A stretch of 64,000 bases of DNA from Megaustenia siamemsis (GCA_032433765.1 JAVIAB010000046.1:63204232-63268231), one strand, 5' to 3'; shown: positions 12,180-23,999, numbered from the stretch's first letter. Numbers and translations are program-made. The notes: generated from the sequence alone by a model not told the origin.

Positions 12180-12535
12180 GACTATTCTTCTTTCTTCAGT
12201 TCACCGTCCGGTTGTCGAGGGAGATACAAAGTCCTGGTTCTTGCCCTTTAAGCGGCTTCTCTCATTGTCAATTGATGCTGTAACACTACTTTAATGTTGT
12301 CTGTCCATCTTACTCTGGGTCTGCCTCTTGCTCTTCTTCCTTCTCTTTTATTACAAACTTTGTATGGCAAGGAACCACACGACATTCTTTCTAGATGGAC
12401 AAACCAGTTTATTTCTTGTTTCTGTATGTAGTTGATGATTGGTTCAATGCCCACTCTTTCTCTTATAATATCATTTCTGATTCTGTCTTTTCTTAGTGTT
12501 GTTTTAAAGTGTTGTATATATTTATACATTAAAAG
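12180..12535 (-). mobile_element. LINE 3' fragment (family E)
   Basis: A 93-codon minus-strand frame at 12248-12529 contains LRKDRIRNDIIRERVGIEPI, then INWFVHLERM and GRRARGRPRVRWTDNIK. This is the typical tail of endonuclease/reverse-transcriptase LINE proteins, with a basic GRPR..W motif. The RT domain is absent. It is an isolated 5'-truncated copy, and the family differs from A-D. Confidence 0.75.
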
Positions 12536-12552
12536 TGAAGTTTTTTACTGAT

Positions 12553-12665
12553 ACTATATGTTGTATGTGCGCTTTCTGTGACGATATGTCACTCTAGATT
12601 TGGATATTTCTGTGACGATATGTCACTCTAGATTGTTGATATTTCTGTGACCTCAGATTGTTGCA
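12553..12665. repeat. short direct repeat, about 31 bp, 2-3 copies
   Basis: TTTCTGTGACGATATGTCAC plus CTCTAGATT recurs at about 12568 and 12608, with a third partial copy after it. Confidence 0.7.
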
Positions 12666-12699
12666 GGTCTCATTTCTATCTCTATAAATATATCTTTAA

Positions 12700-13405
12700 C
12701 CTCGTGGCTAGTCTATTGATATCTGTTAGTTTCTTTTATACATATATCTGGTCACATTGATATCTGTATGTTCTTTCAAAGATATATCTGGTCACATTGA
12801 TATCTGTATGTTCTTTCAAACATATATCTGGTCACATTGATATCTGTATGTTCTTTCAAAGATATATCTGGTCACATTGATATCTGTTAGTTTCTTTTAT
12901 AGATATATCTGGTCACATTGATATCTGTTAGTTTCTTTTATAGATATATCTGGTCACATTGATATCTGTATGCTCTTTCAAAGATATATCTGGTCACACT
13001 GATATCTTTATGCTCTTTCAAAGATGTATCTTGTCACATTGATATCTGTATGCTCTTTCAAAGATATATCTTGTCACATTGATATCTGTATGCTCTTTCA
13101 AAGATATATCTGGTCACACTGATATCTTTATGCTCTTTCAAAGATATATCTTGTCACATTGATATCTGTATGCTCTTTCAAAGATATATCTTGTCACATT
13201 GATATCTGTATGCTCTTTCAAAGATATATCTGGTCACACTGATATCTTTATGCTCTTTCAAAGATATATATGATCACATTGATATCTGTATGCTCTTTCA
13301 AAGACATATATATGGTCACATTGATATCTGTATGCTCTTTCAAAGATATATATGGTCACATTGATATCTGTATGCTCTTTCAAAGACATATATATGGTCA
13401 CATTG
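12700..13405. repeat. 40-bp minisatellite, about 17 copies
   Basis: The unit contains GGTCACATTGATATCTGTAT, then GCTCTTTCAAAGATATATCT. Copies vary at GTTC/GCTC, TTAG/TATG and in the number of ATs near the right end. It lies within the putative intron between the 15.4-kb and 10.7-kb exons. Confidence 0.95.
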
Positions 13406-13596
13406 CAGTAGCTATTTAGCCACATTTATTAAATGAAATTAAATGTTTCCTAACTGACTTATACCAAGCTAAGTTATCAATGGAACCGGTTTCATTGTAG
13501 TCCGGAATTCCGAATATCCGCATCCACCTCTTGTCACATCAATTCCCAAATGCATTGGCAATTCTGTGACACAGTGGCTCTGTGCACGTCTTAGTA

Positions 13597-14545
13597 AAGT
13601 ATGATTAGCTACATTGTCGTTATGTTAACTAACGTATGACTTGCTATACTGTCGTTATGTTAACTAACGTATGACTTGCTATACTGTCGTTACGTAAACT
13701 AACGTATTACTTGCTATACTGTCGTTATGTTAACTAACGTATGACTTGCTATACTGTCGTTATGTTAACTAACGTACGACTTGCTATACTGTCGTTATGT
13801 TAACTAATGTACGACTTGCTATACTGTCGTTATGTTAACTAACGTACAACTTGCTATACTGTCGTTATGTTAACTAACGTATGACTTGCTATACTGTCGT
13901 TATGTTAACTAACGTACGACTTGCTATACTGTCGTTATGTTAACTAACGTACGACTTGCTATACTGTCGTTATGTTAACTAACGTACGACTTGCTACACT
14001 GTCGTTATGTTAACTAACGTATGACATGCTACACTGTCGTTATGTTAACTAACGTACGACTTGCTATACTGTCGTTATGTTAACTAACGTACGACTTGCT
14101 ACACTGTCGTTATGTTAACTAACGTATGACATGCTACACTGTCGTTATGTTAACTAACGTATGACTTGCTACACTGTCGTTATGTTAACTAACGTATGAC
14201 TTGCTATACTGTCGTTATGTTAACTAACGTATGACATGCTAAACTGTCGTTATGTTAACTAACGTACGACTTGCTATACTGTCGTTATGTTAACTAACGT
14301 ATAATTTGCTATACTGTCGTTATGTTAACTAACGTACGACTTGCTATACTGTCGTTATGTTAACTAACGTATGACTTGCTACACTGTCGTTATGTTAACT
14401 AACGTATGACTTGCTATACTGTCGTTATGTTAACTAACGTATGACTTGCTACACTGTCGTTATGTTAACTAACGTACGACTTGCTATACTGACGTTATGT
14501 TAACTAACGTACGACTTGCTACACTGTCGTTATGTCAACTAACGG
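13597..14545. repeat. 35-bp minisatellite, about 27 copies
   Basis: The unit is TTGCTATACTGTCGTTATGT followed by TAACTAACGTATGAC. It contains a GTTAAC core flanked by CGTTA and TAACG, an imperfect dyad. It has the same period as the satellite at 1-3134 but an unrelated sequence. Confidence 0.97.
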
Positions 14546-15348
14546 AACAGCTGCCTCCATATAACTGACACAATTCTTGTGAATCAAAATCGTATTTACT
14601 CATGTCCTAAATCTCTGCCCTATTCTACTCTAATTCTCCATCTATTGATTTCCTCTACCTTCGCTCTGGCTAGGAGCCTAGTATGTCCTCACTTTTATTC
14701 CAAACCATTCTGATGAATTTTCACGCAGGTGTTTTTCTGCTACAGCGACTGTTTGCTACCGGCGCCAGTGGACAACTTACGACCTTCTATTCTGTCTCTA
14801 TCTCTGACGTCACTTAGCGGCGCCAAAACCTAGCTCGTTCATTGGCTGGTTGGAATGGTCACGCAATGAAACTCTTAGATCTTGACCTCATACTTTGAAT
14901 GTTCTGTTGATCTATGGCATACGTGTTCCAGAATGTTCTATCTATTTTAGACTCAGCCCGACCTCTTTGTGGCATTGACAATGATATGACAAATTCCTCA
15001 ACACTAGTACATGGCTACCATAGCCCTGGCCAATATATGAACAGAAATAAGGCTGCTAACAACATATTGGATATAAAGACAGAATCCCATTAGGAGATTG
15101 GTGAGAAGGTTTTCATCGATGACGTCAGAGCTGAAATAATCTTCTGTGCTTTCTTTAACATGTTGGGGAAAAAGGGGGGGGGGGGGTGCTTCATACGGGG
15201 GAACATATTGAGGAGCGGGTATGGGTACTTTGGATTTTTCTGTTATGAGAAGATGTGTCGACTAAACTAAGTTGTCTTGTCTCTCAGTTTGTATTAATTT
15301 AAGGGTGGGGGGTGGGGGAGGGGAAATCAGCTTTGATTAATAACTGAC
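14546..15348. other. unique sequence with two G-rich tracts
   Basis: No gene is recognised. A run of thirteen G lies at 15174-15186. A four-run motif GGGTGGGGGGTGGGGGAGGG starts at 15303 and fits a compact G-quadruplex with one-base loops. If the signal-peptide exon to the right is real, this is the start of its first coding intron, and the G tracts lie on the non-template strand for the plus direction. Confidence 0.6.
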
Positions 15349-15423
15349 CTTTACACGAATAGATCCACTAAGTGAAACATCCAGAACTAGAAGAAAGAGC
15401 AAACACTGGACTGCTGCAACCAT
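15349..15423 (-). CDS. candidate first coding exon with signal peptide (tentative gene 2)
   Basis: On the minus strand an ATG at 15423 directly follows an acceptor-like TGTCTTTCAG, so a 5' UTR exon may lie upstream. The 25 codons read MVAAVQCLLFLLVLDVSLSG then SIRVK. There is a short n-region, a hydrophobic core (residues 5-14) and a plausible cleavage point near Ser-Gly at 19-20, all typical of a eukaryotic signal peptide. The exon ends in phase 0 at AAG|GTCAGT, a good donor. The nearest phase-compatible exon downstream is 10648-10736. Read through the donor, it stops after three codons (VSY). Known: such short signal-peptide exons are common in secreted invertebrate proteins. Inferred: that these exons belong together. 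Confidence 0.5.
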
Positions 15424-15446
15424 CTGAAAGACATGAACGACAAACA

Positions 15447-17140
15447 CTGTAAAGTGTATCACTAGATGAACATTTGTACATTTCTCTAAACTGTAAAGTG
15501 TATCACTAGATGAACATTTGTACATTTCTCTAAACTGTAAAGTGTATCACTAGATGAACATTTGTACATTTCTCTAAACTGTAAAGTGTATCACTAGTTG
15601 AACATTTGTACATTTCTCTAAACTGTAAAGTGTATCACTAGATGAACATTTGTACATTTCTCTAAACTGTAAAGTGTATCACTAGATGAACATTTGTACA
15701 TTTCTCTAAACTGTAAAGTGTATCACTAGATGAACATTTGTACATTTCTCTAAACTGTAAAGTGTATCACTAGATGAACATTTGTACATTTCTCTAAACT
15801 GTAAAGTGTATCACTAGATGAACATTTGTACATTTCTCTAAACTGTAAAGTGTATCAGTAGATGAACATTTGTACATTTCTCTAAACTGTAAAGTGTATC
15901 AGTAGTTGAACATTTGTACATTTCTCTAAACTGTAAAGTGTATCACTAGATGAACATTTGTACATTTCTCTAAACTGTAAAGTGTATCACTAGTTGAACA
16001 TTTGTACATTTCTCTAAACTGTAAAGTGTATCACTAGATGAACATTTGTACATTTCTCTAAACTGTAAAGTGTATCACTAGATGAACATTTGTACATTTC
16101 TCTAAACTGTAGTATCACTAGATGAACATTTGTACATTTCTCTAAGCTGTAAAATGTATCAGTAGTTGAACATTTGTACATTTCTCTAAACTGTAGTATC
16201 ACTAGATGAACATTTGTACATTTCTCTAAGCTGTAAAGTGTATCACTAGATGAACATTTGTACATTTCTCTAAACTGTAGTATCACTAGATGAACATTTG
16301 TACATTTCTCTAAACTGTAAAGTGTATCAGTAGTTGAACATTTGTACATTTCTCTAAACTGTAGTATCACTAGATGAACATGTGTACATTTCTCTAAACT
16401 GTAGTATCACTAGATGAACATTTGTACATTTCTCTAAACTGTAAAGTGTATCAGTAGTTGAACATTTGTACATTTCTCTAAACTGTAGTATAACTAGATG
16501 AACATTTGTACATTTATCTAAACTGTAAAGTGTATCAGTAGTTGCACATTTGTACATTTCTCTAAGCTGTAAAGTGTATCAGTAGTTGAACATTTGTACA
16601 TTTCTCTAAGCTGTAGTATCACTAGATGAACATTTGTACATTTCTCTAAGCTGTAAAGTGTATCACTAGATGAACATTTGTACATTTCTCTGAACTGTAG
16701 TATCACTAGATGAACATTTGTACATTTCTCTAAGCTGTAAAGTGTATCACTAGATGAACATTTGTACATTTCTCTAAAACTGTAAAGTGTATCACTAGAT
16801 GAACATTTGTACATTTCTCTAAACTGTAAAGTGTATCACTTGATGAACATTTGTACATTTCTCTAAACTGTAAAGTGTATCACTAGATGAACATTTGTAC
16901 ATTTCTCTAAACTGTAAAGTGTATCACTAGATGAACATTTGTACATTTCTCTAAACTGTAAAGTGTATCACTAGATGAACATTTGTACATTTCTCTAAAC
17001 TGTAAAGTGTATCACTAGATGAACATTTGTACATCTTTCTAAAACTGTAAAGTGTATCACTAGATGAATATTTGTACATTTCTCTAAACCGTAAAGTGTA
17101 TCACTAGATGAACATTCGTACATTTCTCTAAACTGTAAAG
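15447..17140. repeat. 44/40-bp minisatellite, about 39 copies
   Basis: The unit is TGTAAAGTGTATCACTAGAT followed by GAACATTTGTACATTTCTCTAAAC. A variant lacks 4 bp (TGTAGTATC), giving 40-bp copies that alternate with 44-bp copies in the middle (about 16100-16730). A GTTG variant of the GATG step travels with particular copies. The minus-strand frames rich in MYKCSSSDT are artefacts. Confidence 0.96.
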
Positions 17141-17536
17141 TTTTACTTTAGTTACAACAACTGTTGCTTCTGTTGGATCAGTGCCGAACTTGTGATGGTA
17201 GCTGGATGGTGTCTATCGGACTTAGGAAAATTATGTGTGTAGGAGAAATGTGGATATTAATGTGTGGGAGCTTTATGTAGGATATGGTGTGGGAGACTGA
17301 TAATTTAATGTAGAGCAATTTTGTGTGCAATAAGTGTCCATCGTTGTGTTGGGAAGGGTTAGCTGTATGGAGGCGAATCATAGACAATTTTAGTGAAATA
17401 ATTCTCTATGTTCGTATATGTATGAGCTTGCAATATTAATCTGTGAAATGAAACTTGTGTTGATGAATTATAGGTCATCATGGATGGAAGATTCGTGCTT
17501 AGTGCGTGAGTTGAAGAATCATGAGTTTTTGTGGAT
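17141..17536. other. degenerate repeat-like sequence
   Basis: This is GT-rich sequence with loosely repeated GTGTGGGAG and GTGGATATTAATGTG words. It looks like an old tandem array that has lost its regularity. No gene is seen. Confidence 0.5.
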
Positions 17537-17837
17537 GAAAGATATTTGGATATCTATGTGTGGTCGATGTTTGGACAGAGGTATTTGCTAAAGGAGTGCG
17601 GGTATGTGTGTGAAGACGGTGTTTGTATGTGAAAGATATTTGGATATCTATGTGTGGTCGATGTTTGGACAGAGGTATTTGCTAAAGGAGTGCGGGTATG
17701 TGTGTGAAGACGGTGTTTGTATGTGAAAGATATTTGGATATCTATGTGCATTCGATGTTTGGACAGAGGTATTTGCAAAAGGAGTGCGGGTATGTGTGTG
17801 AAGACGGTTTTTGCATGTGAAAGATATTTGGATATCT
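17537..17837. repeat. 94-bp tandem repeat, about 3.2 copies
   Basis: Copies start with GAAAGATATTTGGATATCTA at about 17537, 17631, 17725 and 17819. The fourth is cut by the LINE insertion at 17849. Confidence 0.92.
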
Positions 17838-17848
17838 ATGTGCAAAAA

Positions 17849-18570
17849 GACATAATAGTAGAAGAAAGGAACAAGAACGGTCCCAGTCTGAATAGTAAGA
17901 AAACAGAAGTAATGGTTATATCGAAGAAACAATCATCACCATCATGCAGCATAAAAATAAACGAGACAAATCTGAAATAAGTGCAACGTTTCAAATACTT
18001 GGGCACAATAATAACATCAGATGGGAGATATACCACAGAAATAAAAAGCAGAATAGCTCAGGCCAAAATAGCATTACAGAAAGTGAAAATTATCTTATGC
18101 AACAAATCTATGTAAATAGAAATGAGAAAGAGAGTTCATCGGTGCTATATAGAACCAATTCTGACCTATGGAAGCGAATCATGGACAGTAGACAAACAAA
18201 TGAAAAGACTATTAGAGGCCACAGAGATGGGATTTCTCAGAAAAATGTTGAAAGTTCCCTGGACAGCTAAGAAGACCAATGAGGAAGTTCTCAAAGAGGC
18301 CAACACAAAAAGGGAGCTCCTAAAAAACATCAGAAAGAAGCAATCAACATTTTTCGGGCACATCATGAGAAGAGGACAGTTGAAATACTTGGTTACAACT
18401 GGCAAAATAAAAGGAAAGAGAGATCGCGGACGACAAAGAGAGAAAATACTGGATAGCTTGGTGTCATGGCATGGAAAACAGTCAACAACAGAACTGATAC
18501 GGTGCACTGTAGATAGAAGATTGTGGAGGGACATGATCACCTACGCCAACCGGTATGGCACATGTTGATG
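17849..18570 (+). mobile_element. 5'-truncated LINE (family A) with target-site duplication
   Basis: The 722-bp insert is bounded by the 11-bp direct repeat ATGTGCAAAAA at 17838-17848 and 18571-18581. It encodes, with a few stops, the end of an endonuclease/RT protein: KKTEVMVISKK, RFKYLGTIITSDG, a CYIEPILTYGSESWTVDKQM segment (18143-18202), FLRKMLKVPWTAKKTNEEVL, FFGHIMRRG, GKIKGKRDRGRQREK and MITYANRYGTC, ending at 18565. The RT core is missing. The short GATG-type tail and clean duplication show normal target-primed insertion into the surrounding repeat. Relatives are at 31373 (minus) and 44514 (plus). Confidence 0.9.
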
Positions 18571-18784
18571 ATGTGCAAAAAATGTTTGGAAATACATGTA
18601 TATATGTGAAAGATGTTTGTATATTTATATGTGGATATGTATGTGTGGATACTTATGTGCTGATATTTATGCGTTAAAGATTTGCGGATATTTATGTGTG
18701 GAAGATATAAATGTGTGTGTGTGTGTGTGAGTGAAGAATTGTGAACAATGATATTATGAGAACGTTTGGGTCTTTGTGTGTTAA
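18571..18784. other. degenerate array flank with GT microsatellite
   Basis: Words such as TGTGGATATTTATGTG continue the sequence interrupted by the LINE. A short (TG)n lies near 18713-18731. Confidence 0.6.
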
Positions 18785-19925
18785 TATTTGTTGTATTGAG
18801 GATTAGTTGATATTTGTTGTATTGAGGATTAGTTGATATTTGTTGTATTGAGGATTAGTTGATATTTGTTGTATTGAGGATTAGTTGATATTTGTTGTAT
18901 TGAGGATTAGTTGATATTTGTTGCATTGAGGATTAGTTAATATTTGTTGTATTGAGAATTAGTTGATATTTGTTGTATTGAGGATTAGTTGATATTTGTT
19001 GTATTGAGGATTAGTTGATATTTGTTGTATTGAGGATTAGTTGATATTTGTTGTATTGAGGATTAGTTGATATTTGTTGTATTGAGGATTAGTTGATATT
19101 TGTTGTATTGAGGATTAGTTGATATTTGTTGTATTGAGGATTAGTTGATATTTGTTGTATTGAGGATTAGTTGATATTTGTTGTATTGAGGATTAATTAA
19201 TATTTGTTGTATTGAGGATTAGTTGATATTTGTTGTATTGAGGATTAGTTGATATTTGTTGTATTGAGGATTAGTTTATATTTGTTGTATTGAGGATTAG
19301 TTGATATTTGTTGTATTGAAGATTAGTTGATATTTGTTGTATTGAGGATTAATTAATATTTGTTGTATTGAGGATTAGTTGATATATGTTGTATTGAGGA
19401 TTAATTAATATTTGTTGTATTGAGGATTAGTTGATATTTGTTGTATTGAGGATTAGTTGATATTTGTTGTATTGAGGATTAATTAATATTTGTTGTATTG
19501 AGGATTAGTTGATATTTGTTGTATTGAGGATTAGTTGATATTTGTTGTATTGAGGATTAGTTGATATTTGTTGTATTGAGGATTAGTTGATATTTGTTGT
19601 ATTGAAGATTAGTTGATATTTGTTGTATTGAGGATTAATTAATATTTGTTGTATTGAGGAATAGTTGATATATGTTGTATTGAGGATTAATTAATATTTG
19701 TTGTATTGAGGATTAGTTAATATTTGTTGTATTGAGTATTAGTTGATATTTGTTGTATTGAGGATTAGTTGATATTTGTTGTATTGAGGATTAGTTGATA
19801 TTTGTTGTATTGAGGATTAGTTGATATTTGTTGTATTGAGGATTAGTTAATATTTGTTGTATTGAGGATTAGTTGATATTTGTTGTATTGAGGATTAGTT
19901 AATATTTGTTGTATTGAGGATTATT
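18785..19925. repeat. 27-bp minisatellite, about 42 copies
   Basis: The unit is GATATTTGTTGTATTGAGGA followed by TTAGTT. TTAATTAATATT variants are scattered in groups, which suggests local duplication of small blocks. Confidence 0.97.
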
Positions 19926-20590
19926 TGACATTTGTGCGTGGAAGATGTGTGGATATTTGTGCTTGAAAGATGTGTGGATATTTGTGTCTGGAAGATGTGT
20001 GGATATTTGTGTGTGGAAGATGTGTGGAAGATGTGTGGATATTTGTGTGTGGAAGATGTGTGGATATTTGTGAGTGGAAGATGTGTGGATATTTATGTGT
20101 AGATGATGTGTGGATATTTGTGTGTGGAAGATGTGTGGATATTTATGTGTGGAAGATGTGTGGATATTTGTGCTTGGAAGATGTGTGGATATTTGTGTGT
20201 GGAAGATGTGTGGATATTTGTGTGTGGAAGATGTGTGGATATTTGTGCTTGGAAGATGTGTGGATATTTGTGTCTGGAAGATGTGTGGATATTTGTGTGT
20301 GGAAGATGTGTGGATATTTGTGCTTGGAAGATGTGTGGATATTTGTGTGTGGAAGATGTGTGGATATTGTGTGTGGAAGATGTATGGATATTTGTATGTG
20401 AAAGATGTGTGGATATTTGTGCTTGGAAGATGTGTGGATATTTGTATGTGGACGATGTGTGGATATTTGTGTGTGGATATTTGTATGTGGACGATGTGTG
20501 GATATTTGTGTGTGGATTATGTGTGGATATTTGTGTGTGGATGATGTGTGGATATTTGTGTGTGGATGATGTGTGGATATTTGTGTGTGC
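19926..20590. repeat. second 27-bp minisatellite, about 24 copies
   Basis: The unit is GATATTTGTGTGTGGAAGAT followed by GTGTG. It adjoins the previous array, has the same period and shares the GATATTTG start, so the two may be diverged branches of one array. Its WIFVCGRCVDIC-like frames are artefacts. Confidence 0.95.
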
Positions 20591-20734
20591 AAAATTATGA
20601 GCATTAATACGTTGATTAATTGATAGCAACGATCTGGGGAAGAATTGATAAGAAACAATATGTGAAAGAATAGTGAACACGTTACGGTGAAACTTTTCTG
20701 GACATTTTTCCGTGAATTAAATATGCACCTTCAA

Positions 20735-21105
20735 TTGTGAAAGATTTATATGAAATATTATATGAAATATATGAAATATTATATGAAAGATTTATATGAA
20801 ATATTATATGGAATATTTATATGAAATTTTATATGAAATATTATATGAAAGATTTATATGAAATATTATATGGAAGATTTATATGAAATATTATATGGAA
20901 GATTTATATGAAACATTATATGGAAGATTTATATGAAATATTATATGGAAGATTTATATGAAATATTATATGAAAGATTTATATGAAATATTAAATGGAA
21001 GATTTATATGAAATATTATATGAAAGATTTATATGAAATATTAAATGGAAGATTTATATGAAATATTATATGGAAGATTTATATGAAATATTATATGGAA
21101 GATTT
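20735..21105. repeat. 25-bp AT-rich minisatellite, about 14 copies
   Basis: The unit is GATTTATATGAAATATTATA followed by TGGAA or TGAAA. Confidence 0.95.
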
Positions 21106-21270
21106 CTGAACATTTTTGTTTGAACAATTGTGAACATTTTTCTATGGATGGCTTGTGAACAGTTGTTTGTGTATGAACTGTGAACAGTAGTTTGTGTATG
21201 AATTGTGAATATATGTTTGTGGAGGAATTATCTATCTATCTATCTATCTTTCGTTCGCCTGAAGTATTGT

Positions 21271-22875
21271 CTATATCTGCAATGTCGTTTCCTGTATAAA
21301 TTGAACTGTCTTTTGTAATTCTTGCAGTGGCCCATATAGTTTTGTCTGTAGTGTTGTATCTATGGGCCAATGGATTTTCCTCAGTCTACTATATTCAGTG
21401 CAGTCTTGAAGTATGTGTTCAGCAGTCTGGGGTGCCTGTCCACATGTACAAGTAGTTGAGGTGCCGATCTTGAATTTTGTATACATGTGACTATGGAGTC
21501 GATTGTGTCCTGTTCTTAGGCGTATAATGATAATTTGTTCATATCTATTCATATTATGAAAGGCATCCTGATTTGGGGCTTGTGGTCCTCTGATTGATTT
21601 GATTATCTGTTTCTTATGATGGTATGTAACTGGTGTATCTAGTTGTGTGCCTGTTGAACCTTCCTTTGCCAACTGATCTGCTTTCTCATTTCCTCGTATT
21701 CCACAGTGAGATGGGATCCACTGCAGGGCAACCCTGTGGTGCTTGCAGAGTTCAGTCAATAAGGTCTGCAGATGTGGTAATTTTCTGGATTGTAGTGCCT
21801 GGAGTACTGATCTTGCATCTGTCAAAAACACTACAGGCTGTGGGCTAAGATTACTGTTCAGCAGTTTTTCTATTGCCAACTTTATTGCTTGTATTTCTGC
21901 ATCATAATTGTGACAATATTTCCCTGTTGCTATTTTATTCATATCCCTAGTGTTATTTGGGTACTCTATATATGCACCTGCTCCCCCATTCTTTACTGCA
22001 TTCTGTGCTGATCCATCTGTGTACACACGGATCCATAGGTCTTGTGGGTATTCTTCATCCAGGAAACTGAGAGTTATTGTTTTTCGCTGTAGACTATTTT
22101 GTTCCTCTTTGTCAACTATTCCTTTCACTTCTGTCCGTATTTGAACTGATAATCCTGATTTATCTGTCCAGGGAGTCTGTTCTGGTATGGGCAGAAGGGG
22201 TTTAACAACTCTTGGCATGTCTGGTGTTTGTCTACTAATACGCTTGGCTTGGTGGATAAAGCTGCTTCTCTTAAGTCGTCCCAATGCAAGATTTTGGAAT
22301 CTGTCCTTCATTGGATGTCTCGGCATGCATACAAATTTTTCTGCCTGTATCAGCACATTTGTGTCTCTCCGTTCTCTCAGTGCTGGTATCCTCCACAATT
22401 TCTCCATCTCCAATATTGGTGTTGATTTCATTGCTCCTGTGATGACCCTAAGTGCCTGGTTTTGTACTTTATCCAGTTCTTGCAATGTGGTGTTTGATGC
22501 TGAGCACCATGCGGATGATCCATATTCTAAATGTGGGCGTATACTCTGTTGGTAAACTTTACTGAGTATTTTCCCACTCGCACCCCATGTGGTTCCACAC
22601 AACTTTCTTAGAATAGCCAATTTCCTCCTTGCTTTTTGGGTTGCCTTATTTATCTGCTGTTTCCAAGATAGTTTGTTATCAAATGTAACTCTGAGATATG
22701 TAGCTTGTATGTCTTCTTTCACAGGCTCATTGTTTATGTAGATGGCTCCTGCTTTTTGTTTTGGGGAGAGTGTGAAAAGTGTAGTACTGCATTTGTCTGT
22801 ATTGATGCTGATACACCATCTATTTGTCCATGAATTCAGTGCATTCATAGCTCTTTGTAGCAATTTGGAGGCCAC
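21271..22875 (-). pseudogene. LINE RT C-terminal part and RNase H
   Basis: An open frame of 534 codons. The start is arbitrary because it is a frameshifted continuation of the RT at 22845-23615. Early residues carry the RT thumb (NKLSWKQQINKATQKARRKL, SIRPHLEYGSSAW). RNase H follows with all expected acidic positions visible: YTDGSAQN, YDAEIQAIKLAIEKL, VVFLTDARSVLQAL and WIPSHCGIRGNEKADQLAKE. After that come a C-terminal RLRTGHNRLHSHMY segment and a zinc-knuckle-like CTCGQAPQTAEHILQDC, common at the end of such proteins. It is remarkably intact for a truncated copy. Confidence 0.9.
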
Positions 22876-23615
22876 TTTACCACGGCATCTGCATACATTG
22901 CCACTTTGATGCCATGTGGTAGTTCAGTAACTAGGTCATTGATGTAGATCAGAAAAAGTGTTGGAGATAGTACCCCTCCTTGTGGAACGCCCTGGCGCAA
23001 TAAGACCTTCTTACTCTTAAGACCATCCAGTTGCACTCTGGCTCTCCTGTTATGCAGGTATGCTTTGACCCATTTGTACATCCTGCCATTTACTCCATAA
23101 TTTCTCAGTTTCTTCAAAAGCCCTTCCTTCCATACCTTATCAAATGCTTTCTTTAGGTCTATCCATGCTGCTAGTACCAGTTTCTTTTCTTGAAACGCAT
23201 CTTCAATTTCCTGGGAAAGATAGGTTGCTTGATCTTCGGTAGAGTAACACTGTCTAAAGCCTGCTTGTTGTGGGACAAGGAGATTTTCACTTTCCAGGTA
23301 CCACTGCAGTCTGAGATTGATTATACGTTCCATTGTTTTACACAAACAGCTTGTAAGGCTGATTGGTCTATAGCTGGATGTCATTGAACCATCTTTTCCT
23401 GGCTTTAGTAATGGTATCATAATTGCTTCTCTCCATGCCTGTGGCACTCTACCTGTGATCCAGCAAATGTTGTAGATCTGCAATAGTTTTGCTTTAGCTG
23501 CAGTTCCCAAGTTCTTAATCATTTCATTGGACACTCCATCACTGCCTGGTGACTTTTTCATTTTTAATTTGGATATTGCCAGCTCTAGCTCTCTTTGTGT
23601 AATGGGTGTTTCCAT
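22845..23615 (-). pseudogene. LINE reverse transcriptase N-terminal part
   Basis: The 256-codon frame contains KMKKSPGSDGVSNEMIKNLG, SSYRPISLTSCLCKTMERII, QQAGFRQCYSTEDQ, AAWIDLKKAFDKVWKEGLL, RQGVPQGGVLSPTLFLIYIN and, at the end, MYADAVVKW. The catalytic box is YADA instead of YADD, and a deletion or frameshift follows at once, so this copy cannot encode active RT. Upstream, residues such as GKHAANYFADSFAND (23657-23860) belong to the same protein after another frameshift. Confidence 0.9.
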
Positions 23616-23999
23616 TACTTCATGTGTGGTCTCTTCTTGTCTTGCATTTTGTTGTTTTAAACGGGTCTCTTGTCGTTTTCTAGGCTAATTTCAATATTAT
23701 TGTCATTTGCAAAGGAGTCTGCAAAGTAATTTGCTGCATGTTTACCTGTTAGAATGTTTCCATCCTTCTTCAGTGTAATTTTGGTGTTCCTTTCTGTACC
23801 CTTATCATTCAGCTGTTTTACAAGCTTCCACACTTTTCTTGTGTCTCGTTCAAGATTCAAGGACTCTGTTTTCTCTTTCCAGCTTCTCTGTCTGGCTTGT
23901 AGTTTAGCCCGTTGAAATTTGGCTTTAGCATGCTGGTAGTTGTTGTGGTGTTCTTGGCTGGAGGAATTATGAACAATAATCTATGGACGGTGTGTCATC

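Larger units (their letters stand above)
21232..23959 (-). mobile_element. 5'-truncated I-like LINE with RT and RNase H
   Basis: The 2.7-kb insert is flanked by the 12-bp direct repeat TGGAGGAATTAT at 21220-21231 and 23960-23971. On the minus strand it ends in a (GATA)n tail (21232-21250). It encodes in order a linker, reverse transcriptase (23615-22845, continuing into the next frame), a thumb region and an RNase H domain. RT plus RNase H with a tetranucleotide tail fits the I/Nimb/Ingi group. The endonuclease and any ORF1 have been lost by 5' truncation. Frameshifts lie near 23680 and 22860. It sits in the same GTGAACA-rich surroundings on both sides. Confidence 0.92.

Noticed and set aside
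13436..13570. Possible exon on either strand around 13500 (minus frame with GIDVTRGGCGYSEFR)
   Set aside because: An acceptor-like CACTGTGTCACAG is present, but the phase does not fit the neighbouring candidate exons and there is no donor. Too short to support.
19970..20680. Frames such as WIFVCGRCVDIC and the Thr/His-rich reverse frames
   Set aside because: The 27-bp unit is a multiple of three, so frames stay open on both strands without selection.
21633..22555. Plus-strand frames inside the I-like LINE
   Set aside because: They are antisense shadows of the RT-RNase H coding strand.
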